From Streptomyces sp. SCUT-3 (lineage in GTDB: Bacteria > Actinomycetota > Actinomycetes > Streptomycetales > Streptomycetaceae): a DNA stretch of 64,000 bases. The notes below the pieces were generated by a model, which made no database searches, was not told where the DNA came from, and worked only from the letters and a program-made list of their open reading frames with translations. Numbering within the stretch: position 1 is the stretch's first letter; every line of letters starts with the position of its first letter. This document shows, in pieces, positions 1 to 9,004 of the stretch. The stretch lies in assembly GCF_014083985.1 (NCBI RefSeq), contig NZ_CP046907.1:1964001-2028000 (forward strand), read 5' to 3'. The translations under genes were made by a program, and so were the position numbers.

Positions 1-2424
1 CCCGCCGGGGAGACGGCCGCCGGCGAGGGGCCCGGCAGCCGCCGGGAGGAGACCGGCGCCGCGCTGCTGCGCACGCTGACCGGTCTGGCCGCCGACCTGC
101 CCGACACCGACCCGGGCCGGGTCGCCGCCGCCGCGCTGCGCGGCCGGCACGCCGGGGCGACCGCCTCCGACCTGCGGGACCTCGCCGTCGAGGCGGCCGC
201 GGGCCTGATCGTCGAGGACCCCCAGTACTCGCGGCTCGCCGCCCGCCTGCTGACCGGCGCGATCGCCGAGGAGGCGGCCGGGCAGGGCGCCGTCTCGTTC
301 TCCGCCTCGGTCGCGGTCGGGCACCGCGAGGGCCTGGTGGCCGACGCGACCGCCGCGCTGGTGCGCGCCCACGCCGCCCGCCTGGACACCCTCGTCGAAC
401 AGGCCCTGGCCGACGGGGCCGACGACCGCTTCGGCTACTTCGGGCTGCGCACCCTCCAGGGCCGCTACCTGCTGCGGCACCCGGTCACCCGCAAGGTGGT
501 CGAGACCCCGCAGCACTTCCTGCTGCGGGTCGCCTGCGGCCTGGCCGAGGACGGCTCGGCCCGGGCGGTCGACGAGGTGGCGTCGCTGTACGGGCTGATG
601 AGCCGGCTGGACTACCTGCCCAGCTCCCCCACCCTGTTCAACTCCGGCACCCGGCACCCGCAGATGTCCTCCTGCTACCTGCTGGACTCGCCGAAGGACG
701 AGCTGGACTCGATCTACGAGCGGTACGCGCAGGTCGCCCGGCTGTCCAAGCACGCCGGCGGCATCGGCCTGTCCTGGAGCCGGGTGCGCTCCCGCGGTTC
801 GCTGATCCGCGGCACCAACGGCCACTCCAACGGCATCGTGCCGTTCCTGCGGACCCTGGACGCCTCGGTGGCCGCGGTCAACCAGGGCGGCCGCCGCAAG
901 GGCGCGGCCTGCGTCTACCTGGAGACCTGGCACGCCGACGTCGAGGAGTTCCTGGAGCTGCGGGACAGCACCGGCGAGGAGGCCCGCCGCACCCACAACC
1001 TCAACCTGGCGCACTGGATCCCGGACGAGTTCATGCGGCGCGTCGAGGCGGACGGCACATGGTCGCTGTTCTCCCCCTCCGAGGTGCCCGAGCTGGTGGA
1101 CCTGTGGGGCGAGGAGTTCGACGCCGCCTACCGCGCGGCCGAGGCGGACGGCCGGTTCGTCCGGCAGGTGCCGGCCCGGCAGCTGTACGCGCGGATGATG
1201 CGCACCCTGGCGCAGACCGGCAACGGCTGGATGACGTTCAAGGACGCGGCCAACCGCACCGCCAACCAGACCGCCGAGCCGGGGAACGTCGTCCACTCCT
1301 CCAACCTGTGCACCGAGATCCTGGAGGTCACCGACGACGGCGAGACCGCCGTGTGCAACCTCGGCTCGGTCAACCTGGCCGCCCACCTGGGCGAGGACGG
1401 ACAGATGGACTGGGAGCGGCTGGACGCCACGGTGCGCACGGCGGTCGTCTTCCTGGACCGTGTGGTGGACGTCAACTTCTACCCGACCGGGCAGGCCGCG
1501 GCCTCCAACAGCCGCTGGCGGCCGGTGGGCCTGGGCGTGATGGGCCTGCAGGACGTGCTGTTCCGGATGCGCCTGCCCTTCGACTCGCCGGAGGCGGTGC
1601 GGGTCTCCACCCGGATCGCCGAGCGGATCATGCTGGCCGCCTACGCGACCTCCGCCGACCTGGCGGAGCGCCACGGGCCGCTGCCCGCGTGGGAGTCCAC
1701 CCGCACCGCCCGCGGCGTGCTGCACCCCGACCACTACGGGGCCGGGACGCACTGGCCGGAGCGCTGGGCCGCGCTGCGCGAGCGGATCGCGGCGGTCGGC
1801 ATGCGCAACTCGCTGCTGCTGGCGATCGCCCCGACCGCCACCATCGCCTCGATCGCCGGGGTGTACGAGTGCGTCGAGCCACAGGTGTCCAACCTGTTCA
1901 AGCGCGAGACCCTCTCCGGCGAGTTCCTCCAGGTCAACGCCTACCTGGTGCGGGACCTGAAGGAGCGCGGGCTGTGGACGGCCGCCACCCGCGACGCGCT
2001 GCGCGAGGCGAACGGGTCCGCGCAGGCGGTCGCCGGGCTGCCCGAGGAGGTGCGGCACCTGTACCGGACGGCGTGGGAGCTGCCGCAGCGCGCGCTGATC
2101 GACATGGCGGCCGCCCGCACCCCGTTCCTCGACCAGAGCCAGTCGCTGAACCTGTTCATGGCCTCGCCGACCATCGGCAGGCTCAGCTCGATGTACGCGT
2201 ACGCCTGGCGCAAGGGCCTGAAGACCACCTACTACCTGCGCTCGCGGCCGGCGACCCGGATCGCCGCCGCGGCCGGCTCCTCCGCGGCCGGCTCCCCCGC
2301 GACGGGTGCCGCCGGCCCCGTCCCCGTCCCCGTTCCCCCCTTCGTTCCGGCGGAGCAGCCGGAGGCGGCCGAGGCCGTCGCCTGCTCCCTGGAGAACCCC
2401 GAGTCCTGCGAGGCCTGCCAGTGA
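1..2424 (+). CDS. nrdA: Ribonucleotide reductase, large (alpha) subunit, 5' truncated
   Basis: Catalytic R1 subunit of an aerobic class I ribonucleotide reductase, reducing NDPs to dNDPs in the cytosol. The frame is open from base 1, so the start codon and any N-terminal ATP-cone lie outside; 807 codons are visible. Seen directly: the PTLFNSG segment, GGIGLSWSRVRSRG, the active-site loop SSNLCTEI, NLGSVNLA, the loop PTATIASIAG, the tyrosine-rich AYAWRKGLKTTYYLR region that carries the radical path, and a C-terminal ESCEACQ whose CxxC would shuttle electrons from thioredoxin. An Ala/Pro/Val-rich linker (about 2265-2345) precedes this tail. The TGA stop overlaps the nrdB GTG by 4 nt, so the two are one translationally coupled operon. 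Confidence 0.95.
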   Translation, partial: PAGETAAGEGPGSRREETGAALLRTLTGLAADLPDTDPGRVAAAALRGRHAGATASDLRDLAVEAAAGLIVEDPQYSRLAARLLTGAIAEEAAGQGAVSFSASVAVGHREGLVADATAALVRAHAARLDTLVEQALADGADDRFGYFGLRTLQGRYLLRHPVTRKVVETPQHFLLRVACGLAEDGSARAVDEVASLYGLMSRLDYLPSSPTLFNSGTRHPQMSSCYLLDSPKDELDSIYERYAQVARLSKHAGGIGLSWSRVRSRGSLIRGTNGHSNGIVPFLRTLDASVAAVNQGGRRKGAACVYLETWHADVEEFLELRDSTGEEARRTHNLNLAHWIPDEFMRRVEADGTWSLFSPSEVPELVDLWGEEFDAAYRAAEADGRFVRQVPARQLYARMMRTLAQTGNGWMTFKDAANRTANQTAEPGNVVHSSNLCTEILEVTDDGETAVCNLGSVNLAAHLGEDGQMDWERLDATVRTAVVFLDRVVDVNFYPTGQAAASNSRWRPVGLGVMGLQDVLFRMRLPFDSPEAVRVSTRIAERIMLAAYATSADLAERHGPLPAWESTRTARGVLHPDHYGAGTHWPERWAALRERIAAVGMRNSLLLAIAPTATIASIAGVYECVEPQVSNLFKRETLSGEFLQVNAYLVRDLKERGLWTAATRDALREANGSAQAVAGLPEEVRHLYRTAWELPQRALIDMAAARTPFLDQSQSLNLFMASPTIGRLSSMYAYAWRKGLKTTYYLRSRPATRIAAAAGSSAAGSPATGAAGPVPVPVPPFVPAEQPEAAEAVACSLENPESCEACQ

Positions 2425-3518
2425 CCGCGTCCGCCGAGAACACCGCCGGGAACACCGCCGGGGCCGCCCCCGGGAACACCGCCGGGACCGCCGTACGGAG
2501 GAAGAACCTGCTGGACCCGGGGTTCGAGCTCACCCTGCGCCCCATGCGCTACCCGGCCTTCTACGACCGCTACCGGGACGCGATCCGCAACACCTGGACC
2601 GTGGAGGAGGTGGACCTGCACTCCGACGTCGCCGACCTGGCCAGGCTCTCGCCCGGCGACCAGCACCTGCTGGGCCGCCTGGTCGCCTTCTTCGCCACCG
2701 GCGACTCGATCGTGGCGAACAACCTGGTGCTGACCCTGTACAAGCACATCAACTCCCCCGAGGCGCGCCTGTACCTGTCGCGGCAACTGTTCGAGGAGGC
2801 CGTGCACGTCCAGTTCTACCTGACCCTGCTGGACACCTACCTGCCCGACCCGGACGAGCGGGCGGCGGCGTTCGCCGCGGTGGAGAACATCCCGTCCATC
2901 CGGGAGAAGGCGCAGTTCTGCTTCCGCTGGATGGCTGTACTCGAAGGAGAGGAGGGGGTCGAAAGACTGGACCGGCTGGAGAGCCGGGAGGACCGCCGCC
3001 GCTTCCTGCTGAACCTGATCTGCTTCGCGGCCTGCATCGAGGGGCTGTTCTTCTACGGGGCCTTCGCCTACGTGTACTGGTTCCGCTCCCGCGGCCTGCT
3101 GCACGGCCTGGCCACCGGCACCAACTGGGTGTTCCGGGACGAGAGCATGCACATGGACTTCGCGTTCTCGGTGGTGGACACCGTGCGCGAGGAGGAGCCC
3201 GACCTGTTCGACGAGGAGATGGGCCGTCAGGTCACCGCGATGCTGGAGGAGGCGGTAGAGGCCGAGCTGCAGTTCGCCCGCGACCTGTGCGGCGACGGCC
3301 TGCCGGGGATGAACACCGACTCGATGCGCGATTACCTGCGCTGCGTCGCCGACCAGCGGCTGCGGCGGCTGGGGCTGCCGGAGCGCTTCGGTGCGCAGAA
3401 CCCGTTCGCCTTCATGGAGTTGCAGGGCGTGCAGGAGCTGACCAACTTCTTCGAGCGGCGGGTCTCGGCCTACCAGGTCGCCGTGGAGGGCTCGGTCTCC
3501 TTCGACGACGACTTCTGA
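2421..3518 (+). CDS. nrdB: Ribonucleotide reductase, small (beta) subunit
   Basis: R2 subunit that houses the di-iron tyrosyl radical used by NrdA. The GTG start lies in the GTGA overlap with nrdA and gives 365 aa; the first 25 or so residues are a low-complexity NTAG-repeat leader, so a slightly later start is possible. Iron ligands are visible in FEEAVHVQFY, ACIEGLFFYGAF and DESMHMDF. In FEEAVHVQFY the tyrosine sits four residues after the ligand histidine, the place of the E. coli radical tyrosine, so this looks like a normal tyrosyl-radical enzyme. The tail GSVSFDDDF is the usual acidic/aromatic peptide that docks on the large subunit. A strong hairpin follows. No AraC-like nrdS follows here; a convergent peptidase gene does. 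Confidence 0.95.
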   Translation: MTASAENTAGNTAGAAPGNTAGTAVRRKNLLDPGFELTLRPMRYPAFYDRYRDAIRNTWTVEEVDLHSDVADLARLSPGDQHLLGRLVAFFATGDSIVANNLVLTLYKHINSPEARLYLSRQLFEEAVHVQFYLTLLDTYLPDPDERAAAFAAVENIPSIREKAQFCFRWMAVLEGEEGVERLDRLESREDRRRFLLNLICFAACIEGLFFYGAFAYVYWFRSRGLLHGLATGTNWVFRDESMHMDFAFSVVDTVREEEPDLFDEEMGRQVTAMLEEAVEAELQFARDLCGDGLPGMNTDSMRDYLRCVADQRLRRLGLPERFGAQNPFAFMELQGVQELTNFFERRVSAYQVAVEGSVSFDDDF

Positions 3519-3526
3519 CGCTCCGG

Positions 3527-3561
3527 GCGCGGCCGCCCCGCCGGGTGCGGGGCGGCCGCGC
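3527..3561. terminator. Bidirectional hairpin between nrdB and the M15 peptidase gene
   Basis: Perfect 15-bp G/C stem (3527-3541 with 3547-3561) around a 5-nt loop, between two convergent genes. No U-tract, as is common for actinomycete terminators. Confidence 0.75.
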
Positions 3562-3576
3562 GGGGCGGACGCGTCG

Positions 3577-4314
3577 TCAGACGCCGCAGGTCGGGGCGGA
3601 CCAGTAGCGGCTGCTGCGGTGGTCGACGTGGGTGTGGTCGTCGTGGTCGGGGTAGCCCGGGCCGAGGATCCCGTTGAAGCCGTGGTAGCGGGCCTGCTTG
3701 GCCATGGTGCACAGGGTGTGCGAGCCGGCGCCGAGGTCGGCGGCGTCGCCGTAGAGGTGGCGGCTGCTGGAGGAGCCGCCGACCGCGCTGTTGCAGGCGT
3801 AGGAGCGGAAGCCGCTGGTGACCCGGATGGACTGGTCGCCCAGGGCGTGCCGCAGCGCCTCCAGCTTCCACATGGTGCGCAGGGCGTTGGACTTGGCGGT
3901 GGCCGCGGAGACCGCGCCGCCGGACCAGTCGCTGTTGCACTTGTTCAGCTCGGCGTAGCTGAAGTGGATCGGCGTGCAGTCGTCGTCCTGCAGCTCGTAG
4001 ATCTTGCTGAAGGTCTGCGGGCCGGCCATGCCGTCGGCGGTGAGGCCGTAGGCGGACTGGAAGCGCTTGACGGCGGCGGACGTGGCCGGGCCGTAGCTGC
4101 CGTCGATCGCCAGGACGCCGCCGTAGCCGGCCCAGCCGGCCACGCGGATCTGCAGCTGGGACACGTCGGAGCCGGACATGCCCTCGGAGAGGTTGCGGCT
4201 CCAGGTGTAGCAGCCGTCGGCCTGGGCGGTTCCGGCGGTGGCCACCACCCCGCCGAGCGCTGCTGTCAAGGTCATGACAAGGGTGAGCAGGAGCCTGGTG
4301 GTACGTCTGAGCAC
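3577..4314 (-). CDS. Secreted peptidoglycan-binding M15-family zinc D-Ala-D-Ala carboxypeptidase
   Basis: 245 aa. An N-terminal signal peptide (MLRRTTRLLLTLVM, hydrophobic core, cleavage near GTAQADG) directs export. Residues about 35-100 form a PG_binding_1 domain (LSEGMSGSDVSQLQ, DGSYGPATSAAVKRFQ, YGLTADGMAGPQT). The C-terminal part is an M15 peptidase fold with zinc ligands in SRHLYGDAADL and in DDHTHVDHR; paired cysteines fit an extracytoplasmic protein. The architecture matches the Streptomyces albus G carboxypeptidase group, which trims D-Ala-D-Ala cross-link peptides in the wall. It is monocistronic: convergent with nrdB, with the def terminator upstream. Substrate is inferred from the family. 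Confidence 0.88.
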   Translation of the reverse strand: MLRRTTRLLLTLVMTLTAALGGVVATAGTAQADGCYTWSRNLSEGMSGSDVSQLQIRVAGWAGYGGVLAIDGSYGPATSAAVKRFQSAYGLTADGMAGPQTFSKIYELQDDDCTPIHFSYAELNKCNSDWSGGAVSAATAKSNALRTMWKLEALRHALGDQSIRVTSGFRSYACNSAVGGSSSSRHLYGDAADLGAGSHTLCTMAKQARYHGFNGILGPGYPDHDDHTHVDHRSSRYWSAPTCGV

Positions 4315-4390
4315 GGGGGCCCTCCACGCGGTGCGGAAAACGGTCTCCCCAGAGGGTGGCGGCCCGTGTGACGCGCGTCAACCACCAGTC

Positions 4391-4417
4391 GCCCCGACGC
4401 GGTCGAAGCGTCGGGGC
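4391..4417 (-). terminator. Hairpin downstream of def
   Basis: Perfect 10-bp stem (4391-4400 with 4408-4417), 7-nt loop, about 100 nt past the def stop on the minus strand and upstream of the M15 gene. Confidence 0.55.
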
Positions 4418-4432
4418 ACGGCAGGTGAACGT

Positions 4433-4486
4433 ACCGGGGCGACCGGGGCGACCGGGGCGATCAGGGCGGCCGGGGCGGCCGGGGCG
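4433..4486. repeat. 9-bp tandem repeat (ACCGGGGCG), six units
   Basis: Three perfect copies of ACCGGGGCG followed by three variants (ATCAGGGCG, then GCCGGGGCG twice), lying between the def stop and its hairpin. No coding function seen. Confidence 0.8.
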
Positions 4487-4518
4487 GCCGGGTGCAGCCC
4501 CGGACGGCCCGGGGCCGG

Positions 4519-5151
4519 TCAGTCGTTGGGGACGGTCTCGTACTTCGGGGTGCTCTCGGCCATCTGCGCCAGCACGTCCTTGCGCTCGCGCTTGGACAGC
4601 CTGTCGATGTAGAGCCGGCCGTTGAGGTGGTCGGTCTCGTGCTGGAGGCAGCGGGCGAAGAAGCCGGTGCCCTCCACCGCGACGTCGTTGCCGTGCAGGT
4701 CCTTGCCCCGCACCACGGCGTAGTCGGGGCGGGCCAGCTCCATGTAGGCGCCGGGCACCGACAGGCAGCCCTCGGGCGAGTCGTCCAGCATCCGCCGCCC
4801 GGCCGGGAGCTCGTCCAGCACCGGGTTGACCACGTGCCCCACGTGCCGCACGCCCGCGTCGTCGGGGCAGTCGTACACGAAGACCCTCAGGTCGACGCCG
4901 ATCTGGTTGGCGGCCAGGCCAACGCCCTCGGCCGCCCGCTGGCTGGCGAACATGTCGTCCACGAGCCGGGCGAGGTCATCGCCGAACTCGGTGACCTCGC
5001 GGCACGGCGTGTGCAGCACCGGGTTGCCCACCACGGTGATCGGGCGGACGGTGCCGCGCTCGCGGTGGGCCAGCTCGCGCGCCTCGGCGTCCGTCGTGTC
5101 GTCCGTGAACTCCGGCGAACGCCGGTCCTGCTCTGTCTCCTGCTGGGACAT
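4519..5151 (-). CDS. def: Peptide deformylase
   Basis: 210 aa. Removes the formyl group from the initiator methionine of nascent proteins. All three deformylase motifs are present: [18 protein letters not shown] (Cys metal ligand) and QHETDHLNG (two His ligands and the catalytic Glu). An acidic N-terminal extension of about 35 residues ([14 protein letters not shown]...) precedes the catalytic domain. The gene lies 76 nt downstream of the TPR-protein gene on the same strand and is followed by a hairpin, so it may be the last gene of a short unit. Confidence 0.95.
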   Translation of the reverse strand: MSQQETEQDRRSPEFTDDTTDAEARELAHRERGTVRPITVVGNPVLHTPCREVTEFGDDLARLVDDMFASQRAAEGVGLAANQIGVDLRVFVYDCPDDAGVRHVGHVVNPVLDELPAGRRMLDDSPEGCLSVPGAYMELARPDYAVVRGKDLHGNDVAVEGTGFFARCLQHETDHLNGRLYIDRLSKRERKDVLAQMAESTPKYETVPND

Positions 5152-5227
5152 GGTGTGCGTGGTGCCTTCCTCGGGCCTGGATGCAACCCTCCCAGGGTAG
5201 ATGCTGCGGCCGGCCCCCTCGCGGGCC

Positions 5228-6217
5228 TCAGCAGACCTCCTCCAGGTCCCCCCAGTCGCGGGTGTCGGGGCTGTCGGCCACCCAGCCGTCCAGCAGCCCG
5301 TGCACCAGCCCCGCCGGGGCGGCGATTCCGCACTCGCGCTCGGGCACCCAGTGGGCGCCGGAGCTGCGGTGGCTGAGGTGCCCGGGGTGGCCCGGCTCGC
5401 CGTGGTCGTGGGGGTCGTGGTGCTCGGTGGTGCCGTCGTCGGTGGCCATCCGGCTCTCCGAGCAGGTGCGGCACAGCAGCCGCACCGAGGAGGACCAGTC
5501 CTCCGCCGCGTAGCCGGCGTCCGCGGCCAGCTGCTCCAGGGCGTCGCGGTCGGCCTCGGTGGCCGCCTCCAGCAGGACCAGGAAGGTCGGCACGGGCGAC
5601 GGCGCCCACAGCTCGATCTCGTCGAAGACCGGGTACACCGAGCCGTCGGCGGTCGTGCGCTCGCCGTGGGGCACGCCGTCGTGCAGGACCACCTCGCCCC
5701 AGCGGCGCCCCGAGGAGGGCAGCGGGATGCTCAGCACCTCCACCCGGGCCGGGTCGAGCCGGCGGCCCCACACCACCTCGGCCTCCCCCTCGGGCGACAG
5801 CCGCACCGCGGCGCTGCCCAGCGCCAGGTCCACGGGGCCGTCCGGCGCGTGCGGGGTCGCCGGACCCGGCACCCTCAGCCCGTACGCCTGCCAGGCCCGC
5901 CGGGCCAGCGGCCAGTCCTGCAGGGCGGTGGCGGCGATCCCCAGGTTCCACCAGTCGGGGGCTCCGGCGTCGCGGTCCAGCAGGGCGACGGCCCGCAGGC
6001 CCGCGGCACGCGCCTGCTCCCAGTCGTGCCGGAACTTGTGCAGCAGCGCGAGGTTGTACCAGGACTCGGACAGCCACGGCTCGAGGTCCGCGGCGCGGGT
6101 CAGCAGCGCGCCCGCGTCCTCGTAGCGCCCGTCGCCGATCAGCGTGAAGGCGCGGTCGGTGGCCCTCCGCCACGTGGCGGAGGGCCGGTGCCGTGCTCTG
6201 CCGAAGATCCTCACCAT
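5228..6217 (-). CDS. Tetratricopeptide-repeat protein of unknown function
   Basis: 329 aa from the ATG that begins [11 protein letters not shown]; the frame is open further upstream but that part is antisense-like and includes the neighbouring carrier gene. The first 130 residues carry two or three TPR-like helical pairs ([33 protein letters not shown] is typical). The middle is a beta-rich domain with [15 protein letters not shown], and the last 90 residues contain CRTCSESR and a His/Asp/Gly-rich stretch ([15 protein letters not shown]) that could bind metal. No enzymatic motif was recognised. It resembles conserved Streptomyces TPR proteins found beside def; function unknown. Confidence 0.75.
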   Translation of the reverse strand: MVRIFGRARHRPSATWRRATDRAFTLIGDGRYEDAGALLTRAADLEPWLSESWYNLALLHKFRHDWEQARAAGLRAVALLDRDAGAPDWWNLGIAATALQDWPLARRAWQAYGLRVPGPATPHAPDGPVDLALGSAAVRLSPEGEAEVVWGRRLDPARVEVLSIPLPSSGRRWGEVVLHDGVPHGERTTADGSVYPVFDEIELWAPSPVPTFLVLLEAATEADRDALEQLAADAGYAAEDWSSSVRLLCRTCSESRMATDDGTTEHHDPHDHGEPGHPGHLSHRSSGAHWVPERECGIAAPAGLVHGLLDGWVADSPDTRDWGDLEEVC

Positions 6218-6324
6218 GACCCGCCTGCTCGCTCTGCCTGGACGTTTCCTTCTCGTGGTGCCGCCGGGACTCCGCGGCGTGACGCAGTGTGCCGCACCGG
6301 TGTTCTGCCCACTCGGGCAGGGGT

Positions 6325-6552
6325 TCAGCCGGTGCCCCGCCCGATGACCGCCAGGACGTCTCCCTCCTGCACGACGTCCCCCTCCGCCACCTTCAGCTCG
6401 GTGACCCTCCCCGGCCCCTCGGCCAGGACCGGGATCTCCATCTTCATCGACTCGAGGATGACCAGGGTGTCGCCCTTCGCGACGTCCTCGCCCTCGGAGA
6501 CGACCACCTTCCACACGCTGGCCACCATCTCGGCCTGGATTTCCGCGTTCAC
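6325..6552 (-). CDS. Small biotin/lipoyl-carrier (BCCP-like) protein
   Basis: 75 aa, a stand-alone biotinyl/lipoyl attachment domain. The canonical biotinylation motif ESMKMEIP is present, with the lysine between two methionines, so biotin rather than lipoate is expected. The GTG start (VNAEIQAEMV) is chosen because AAGGAG lies 4 nt upstream. Such proteins serve as carboxyl carriers of acyl-CoA carboxylases; no carboxylase or biotin ligase gene is adjacent, so the partner enzyme is not known. It lies 107 nt upstream of the TPR-protein gene on the same strand. Confidence 0.88.
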   Translation of the reverse strand: MNAEIQAEMVASVWKVVVSEGEDVAKGDTLVILESMKMEIPVLAEGPGRVTELKVAEGDVVQEGDVLAVIGRGTG

Positions 6553-6750
6553 ACTGCTCCTTGCCACCCGTAGGCGCCGCCACACCCGGAGAACGACCGG
6601 TTTGCAGCCGTTTCCGCTTTTCGTTGCGCATCCAACCACGTCACTGCGCGAAAGCGCTCATTACCTGCGGGTTCACCCGGGAACGCACAGGTCACGCACG
6701 GTGCGGGGATACGGTGGGACGGGTCCGGCGCAGAGGCGCCGGGAGGCGGG

Positions 6751-6780
6751 ACGTGCGGGGACGTGCGGGGACGTGCGGGC
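6751..6780. repeat. 10-bp tandem repeat (ACGTGCGGGG), three units
   Basis: Three head-to-tail copies in the 398-bp spacer between the carrier gene and rsrA. This spacer otherwise holds only the rsrA hairpin and, presumably, the promoter of the carrier gene. Confidence 0.8.
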
Positions 6781-6797
6781 TCTCCGGGCGCACGGCG

Positions 6798-6822
6798 ACG
6801 GCCCGCCACGTGGGCGGGCCGT
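6798..6822 (-). terminator. Hairpin downstream of sigR-rsrA
   Basis: Perfect 10-bp stem (6798-6807 with 6813-6822) and a 5-nt loop, about 130 nt past the rsrA stop. Confidence 0.65.
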
Positions 6823-6950
6823 CCGGTGGTGCTTCGATCGTCACGGGCGCGCGTGGCCCCCTGTGCGCGGGACCCCGGCCGTGCGGGGTCCCGGGCGTGC
6901 AGGGGCCCCGGGCGTGCGGCCGACGGGGCGCGAGGAGCCCTCGGGGGTCC

Positions 6951-7286
6951 TCAGGCGGGGTCGGCCGGGGCGGCCTCCCGGCCGGCCGGGCCGGGGGCGG
7001 GCTCCGCCTCCACGGGGTGCTCGGGGGCCTCCCCCGCCCGGATCAGCTCGATCCGGGTGAGCACCTTCGACCGCAGGCCGGCGGGCACGTCGTCGGACCC
7101 GCAGCAGCGCTTGACCAGCTTCTTGACCGCCTTCTCCAGGCCGTACTTCTCCAGGCACGGAGAGCACTCCTCGAAGTGCACCTCGAACTTGGCGCACTCA
7201 CCCTCGGGCATCTCCCGGTCGAGGTACTCGTACAGGTGGTCGAGGACCTCGGAGCAGTCCGTCTCGTGCGGCTTTCCGCAACTCAT
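6951..7286 (-). CDS. rsrA: Zinc-containing redox-sensing anti-sigma factor RsrA
   Basis: 111 aa. Anti-sigma factor that binds sigma-R under reducing conditions and releases it when its zinc-site thiols form a disulfide. The cysteine/histidine pattern fits RsrA: C3, H7, C11, C31, H37, C41, C44 and the C61-C62 pair, including the ZAS signature H37-x3-C41-x2-C44. C11 and C44 are the residues known in the S. coelicolor protein to form the trigger disulfide. The Pro/Ala-rich C-terminal tail is typical. Its ATG overlaps the sigR stop (ATGA), giving coupled synthesis of sigma factor and antagonist. Confidence 0.95.
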   Translation of the reverse strand: MSCGKPHETDCSEVLDHLYEYLDREMPEGECAKFEVHFEECSPCLEKYGLEKAVKKLVKRCCGSDDVPAGLRSKVLTRIELIRAGEAPEHPVEAEPAPGPAGREAAPADPA

Positions 7287-8083
7287 GACCCCGAGCCTTT
7301 CCGGTCGTCCGGCGACGCCCCCGCCGGTACGAGCCCGCGGTCGCGGGCGTAGTCCTCGAGCAGGCTGCGCAGTTGGCGCCGCCCGCGGTGCAGCCGGGAC
7401 ATCACCGTTCCGATGGGGGTCCCCATGATGTCGGCGATCTCCTTGTAGGCAAACCCCTCGACGTCCGCGAGGTACACCGCGATGCGGAACTCCTCGGGAA
7501 TCGCCTGCAGCGCCTGCTTGACGTCCGAGTCCGGCAGGTGGTCCAGCGCCTGGGCCTCCGCGGAGCGCAGACCGGTCGACATGTGCGACTCGGCGCGCGC
7601 CAGCTGCCAGTCCTCGATCTCCTCCGCGGCGCTGCGCTGGGGTTCGCGCTGCTTCTTGCGGTAGGAGTTGATGAACGTGTTGGTGAGGATCCGGTACAGC
7701 CACGCCTTGAGGTTGGTGCCCTCGCGGAACTGGTGGAACGAGCCGTACGCCTTGGCGTACGTCTCCTGCACGAGGTCCTCGGCGTCGGCCGGGTTGCGCG
7801 TCATGCGCAGCGCGGCCGAGTACATCTGGTCCAGGAAGGCAAGGGCGTCGCGCTCGAAACGCTCGTTCCGCTGCGCCTGCGTCTCCTCGCCCGCAGACCC
7901 TTCGTCGGTCCCGGTGACCGGACCCACCTCCTCCAGCGTGGTGGCGGACCCGGTTGCGGACCCGCTGCAAACGGAGGATATAGGCCCGCCGGAGACACCG
8001 CCCACTGCCGCACCGATGGGGCGCACCGGTGTCCACTCGAGCCGGTGCGTCTCGGTTCGGGGCGGGCATGCGGCTGAGACCAT
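7283..8083 (-). CDS. sigR: ECF sigma factor sigma-R with an alternative long isoform
   Basis: ECF RNA polymerase sigma factor of the thiol-oxidative (disulfide) stress response. The short form starts at GTG 7927 ([10 protein letters not shown], 214 aa); the long form starts at ATG 8083 ([10 protein letters not shown], 266 aa), with a good ribosome site (AGGAAGG, about 8 nt spacing). In S. coelicolor an equivalent N-terminally extended, unstable isoform (sigma-R') is made from the autoregulated promoter, and the same arrangement is visible here. Region 2 ([37 protein letters not shown]) and region 4 ([27 protein letters not shown]) are intact. rsrA follows with a 4-nt overlap. Confidence 0.95.
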   Translation of the reverse strand: MVSAACPPRTETHRLEWTPVRPIGAAVGGVSGGPISSVCSGSATGSATTLEEVGPVTGTDEGSAGEETQAQRNERFERDALAFLDQMYSAALRMTRNPADAEDLVQETYAKAYGSFHQFREGTNLKAWLYRILTNTFINSYRKKQREPQRSAAEEIEDWQLARAESHMSTGLRSAEAQALDHLPDSDVKQALQAIPEEFRIAVYLADVEGFAYKEIADIMGTPIGTVMSRLHRGRRQLRSLLEDYARDRGLVPAGASPDDRKGSGS

Positions 8084-8134
8084 GCGGCTGCCTTCCTCGT
8101 CGGTTCCTCGCGCCGTCGTTCGGCACCCCCGGAC

Positions 8135-8160
8135 AACACCCCATTTCCGACGGGTATTCC
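8135..8160 (-). promoter_or_regulatory. Sigma-R-dependent autoregulatory promoter (sigRp2-like)
   Basis: On the minus strand GGAAT (8160-8156), then exactly 18 nt, then GTT (8137-8135). This matches the known sigma-R consensus GGAAT-N18-GTT. It lies about 50 nt upstream of the long-form ATG and so would drive sigma-R' and rsrA under oxidative stress. Confidence 0.88.
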
Positions 8161-8269
8161 CCCCTCCGGGGCGGCGGGAGGAGGGGCGGCCGGGAGCCGC
8201 CGTACGGGGGACGGGCACGGCCGCCGGCACCGGTGAGCGGCGGGCGGCGGCCAGTACCGGCAGGCGGTG

Positions 8270-8920
8270 TCAGACGGTTGCGTCCAGCCAGTCGGCGACC
8301 GCGGCGGTGAGCCGGCGCAGCGCCTCCTCCTGGCCGACGGCGGCCGACTTCGGCACGGCGAACCCGTGGTCGCCGCCGGGGACGGGCGCCACCTCGCTCC
8401 CGGCGGGGAACTCCTCGGGGCGTCCGAAGGGGTCGCGGTCGCCCTGGACCACCAGGGTGGGCAGCCCGGTGCCGAGGAGTTCGTCGGCGCGGCTGCGTTC
8501 CGGGCGGCCCGGCGGGTGCAGGGGGAAGGCCAGCGCGAGGACGGCGGACGCGCCGAGGGGACGCGCGGTGCGGCAGGCCACCCGGGCCCCCGCGCTGCGG
8601 CCCCCGGAGACGACCGGTGCGCCGTCCGCCCCGGCCGCGACGCGCTCCCACAGCGCCCGCTGGGCGGTGTCCAGCGTCTTCGGCGCGGGGGCGACCTTCT
8701 TCCCCGCGACCCGCCACGGCTGCTCGACCAGCACCACGGCGTGTCCCAGCGGCGGCAGCGCCAGGGCCAGGGCCCGCAGGTCGCGGGCCTCGACACCGCC
8801 GCCGGCGCCGTGGCCCAGGGCCAGCACGCAGCGGGCCGGGGCGCCGGCGGGCCGGTGCCAGGTCAGGCGCGCGTCCCCGGCCGGCGTGGGGACGGTCTCC
8901 GTCACGGGAGTGATGCTCAT
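8270..8920 (-). CDS. Alpha/beta hydrolase (dienelactone-hydrolase/TEX30-like)
   Basis: 216 aa. A compact alpha/beta-hydrolase with GHGAGGG (oxyanion loop), the nucleophile elbow GGRSAGARV, an acid in QGDRDPFGRPEE and a histidine in GGDHGFAVPKS; these form the expected Ser-Asp-His triad. It resembles the KANL3/TEX30-type or dienelactone-hydrolase-like family; the substrate cannot be told from sequence. It is on the same strand as the SRAP gene, 84 nt downstream of it, and about 190 nt upstream of the sigR long-form start. No obvious sigma-R promoter was found in front of it. Confidence 0.85.
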   Translation of the reverse strand: MSITPVTETVPTPAGDARLTWHRPAGAPARCVLALGHGAGGGVEARDLRALALALPPLGHAVVLVEQPWRVAGKKVAPAPKTLDTAQRALWERVAAGADGAPVVSGGRSAGARVACRTARPLGASAVLALAFPLHPPGRPERSRADELLGTGLPTLVVQGDRDPFGRPEEFPAGSEVAPVPGGDHGFAVPKSAAVGQEEALRRLTAAVADWLDATV

Positions 8921-9004
8921 GACCGGCCACTGTAGGGGGCGGGCCGGGGCGGGGGCCGGGCCTCCGGGCGGCGGCGGACCACCGGGGTCCGCCCCGCGGG
9001 GTCC

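Noticed and set aside
4492..5376. Plus-strand open frames opposite def and neighbours
   Set aside because: Val/Gly/His-rich shadow translations of real minus-strand genes.
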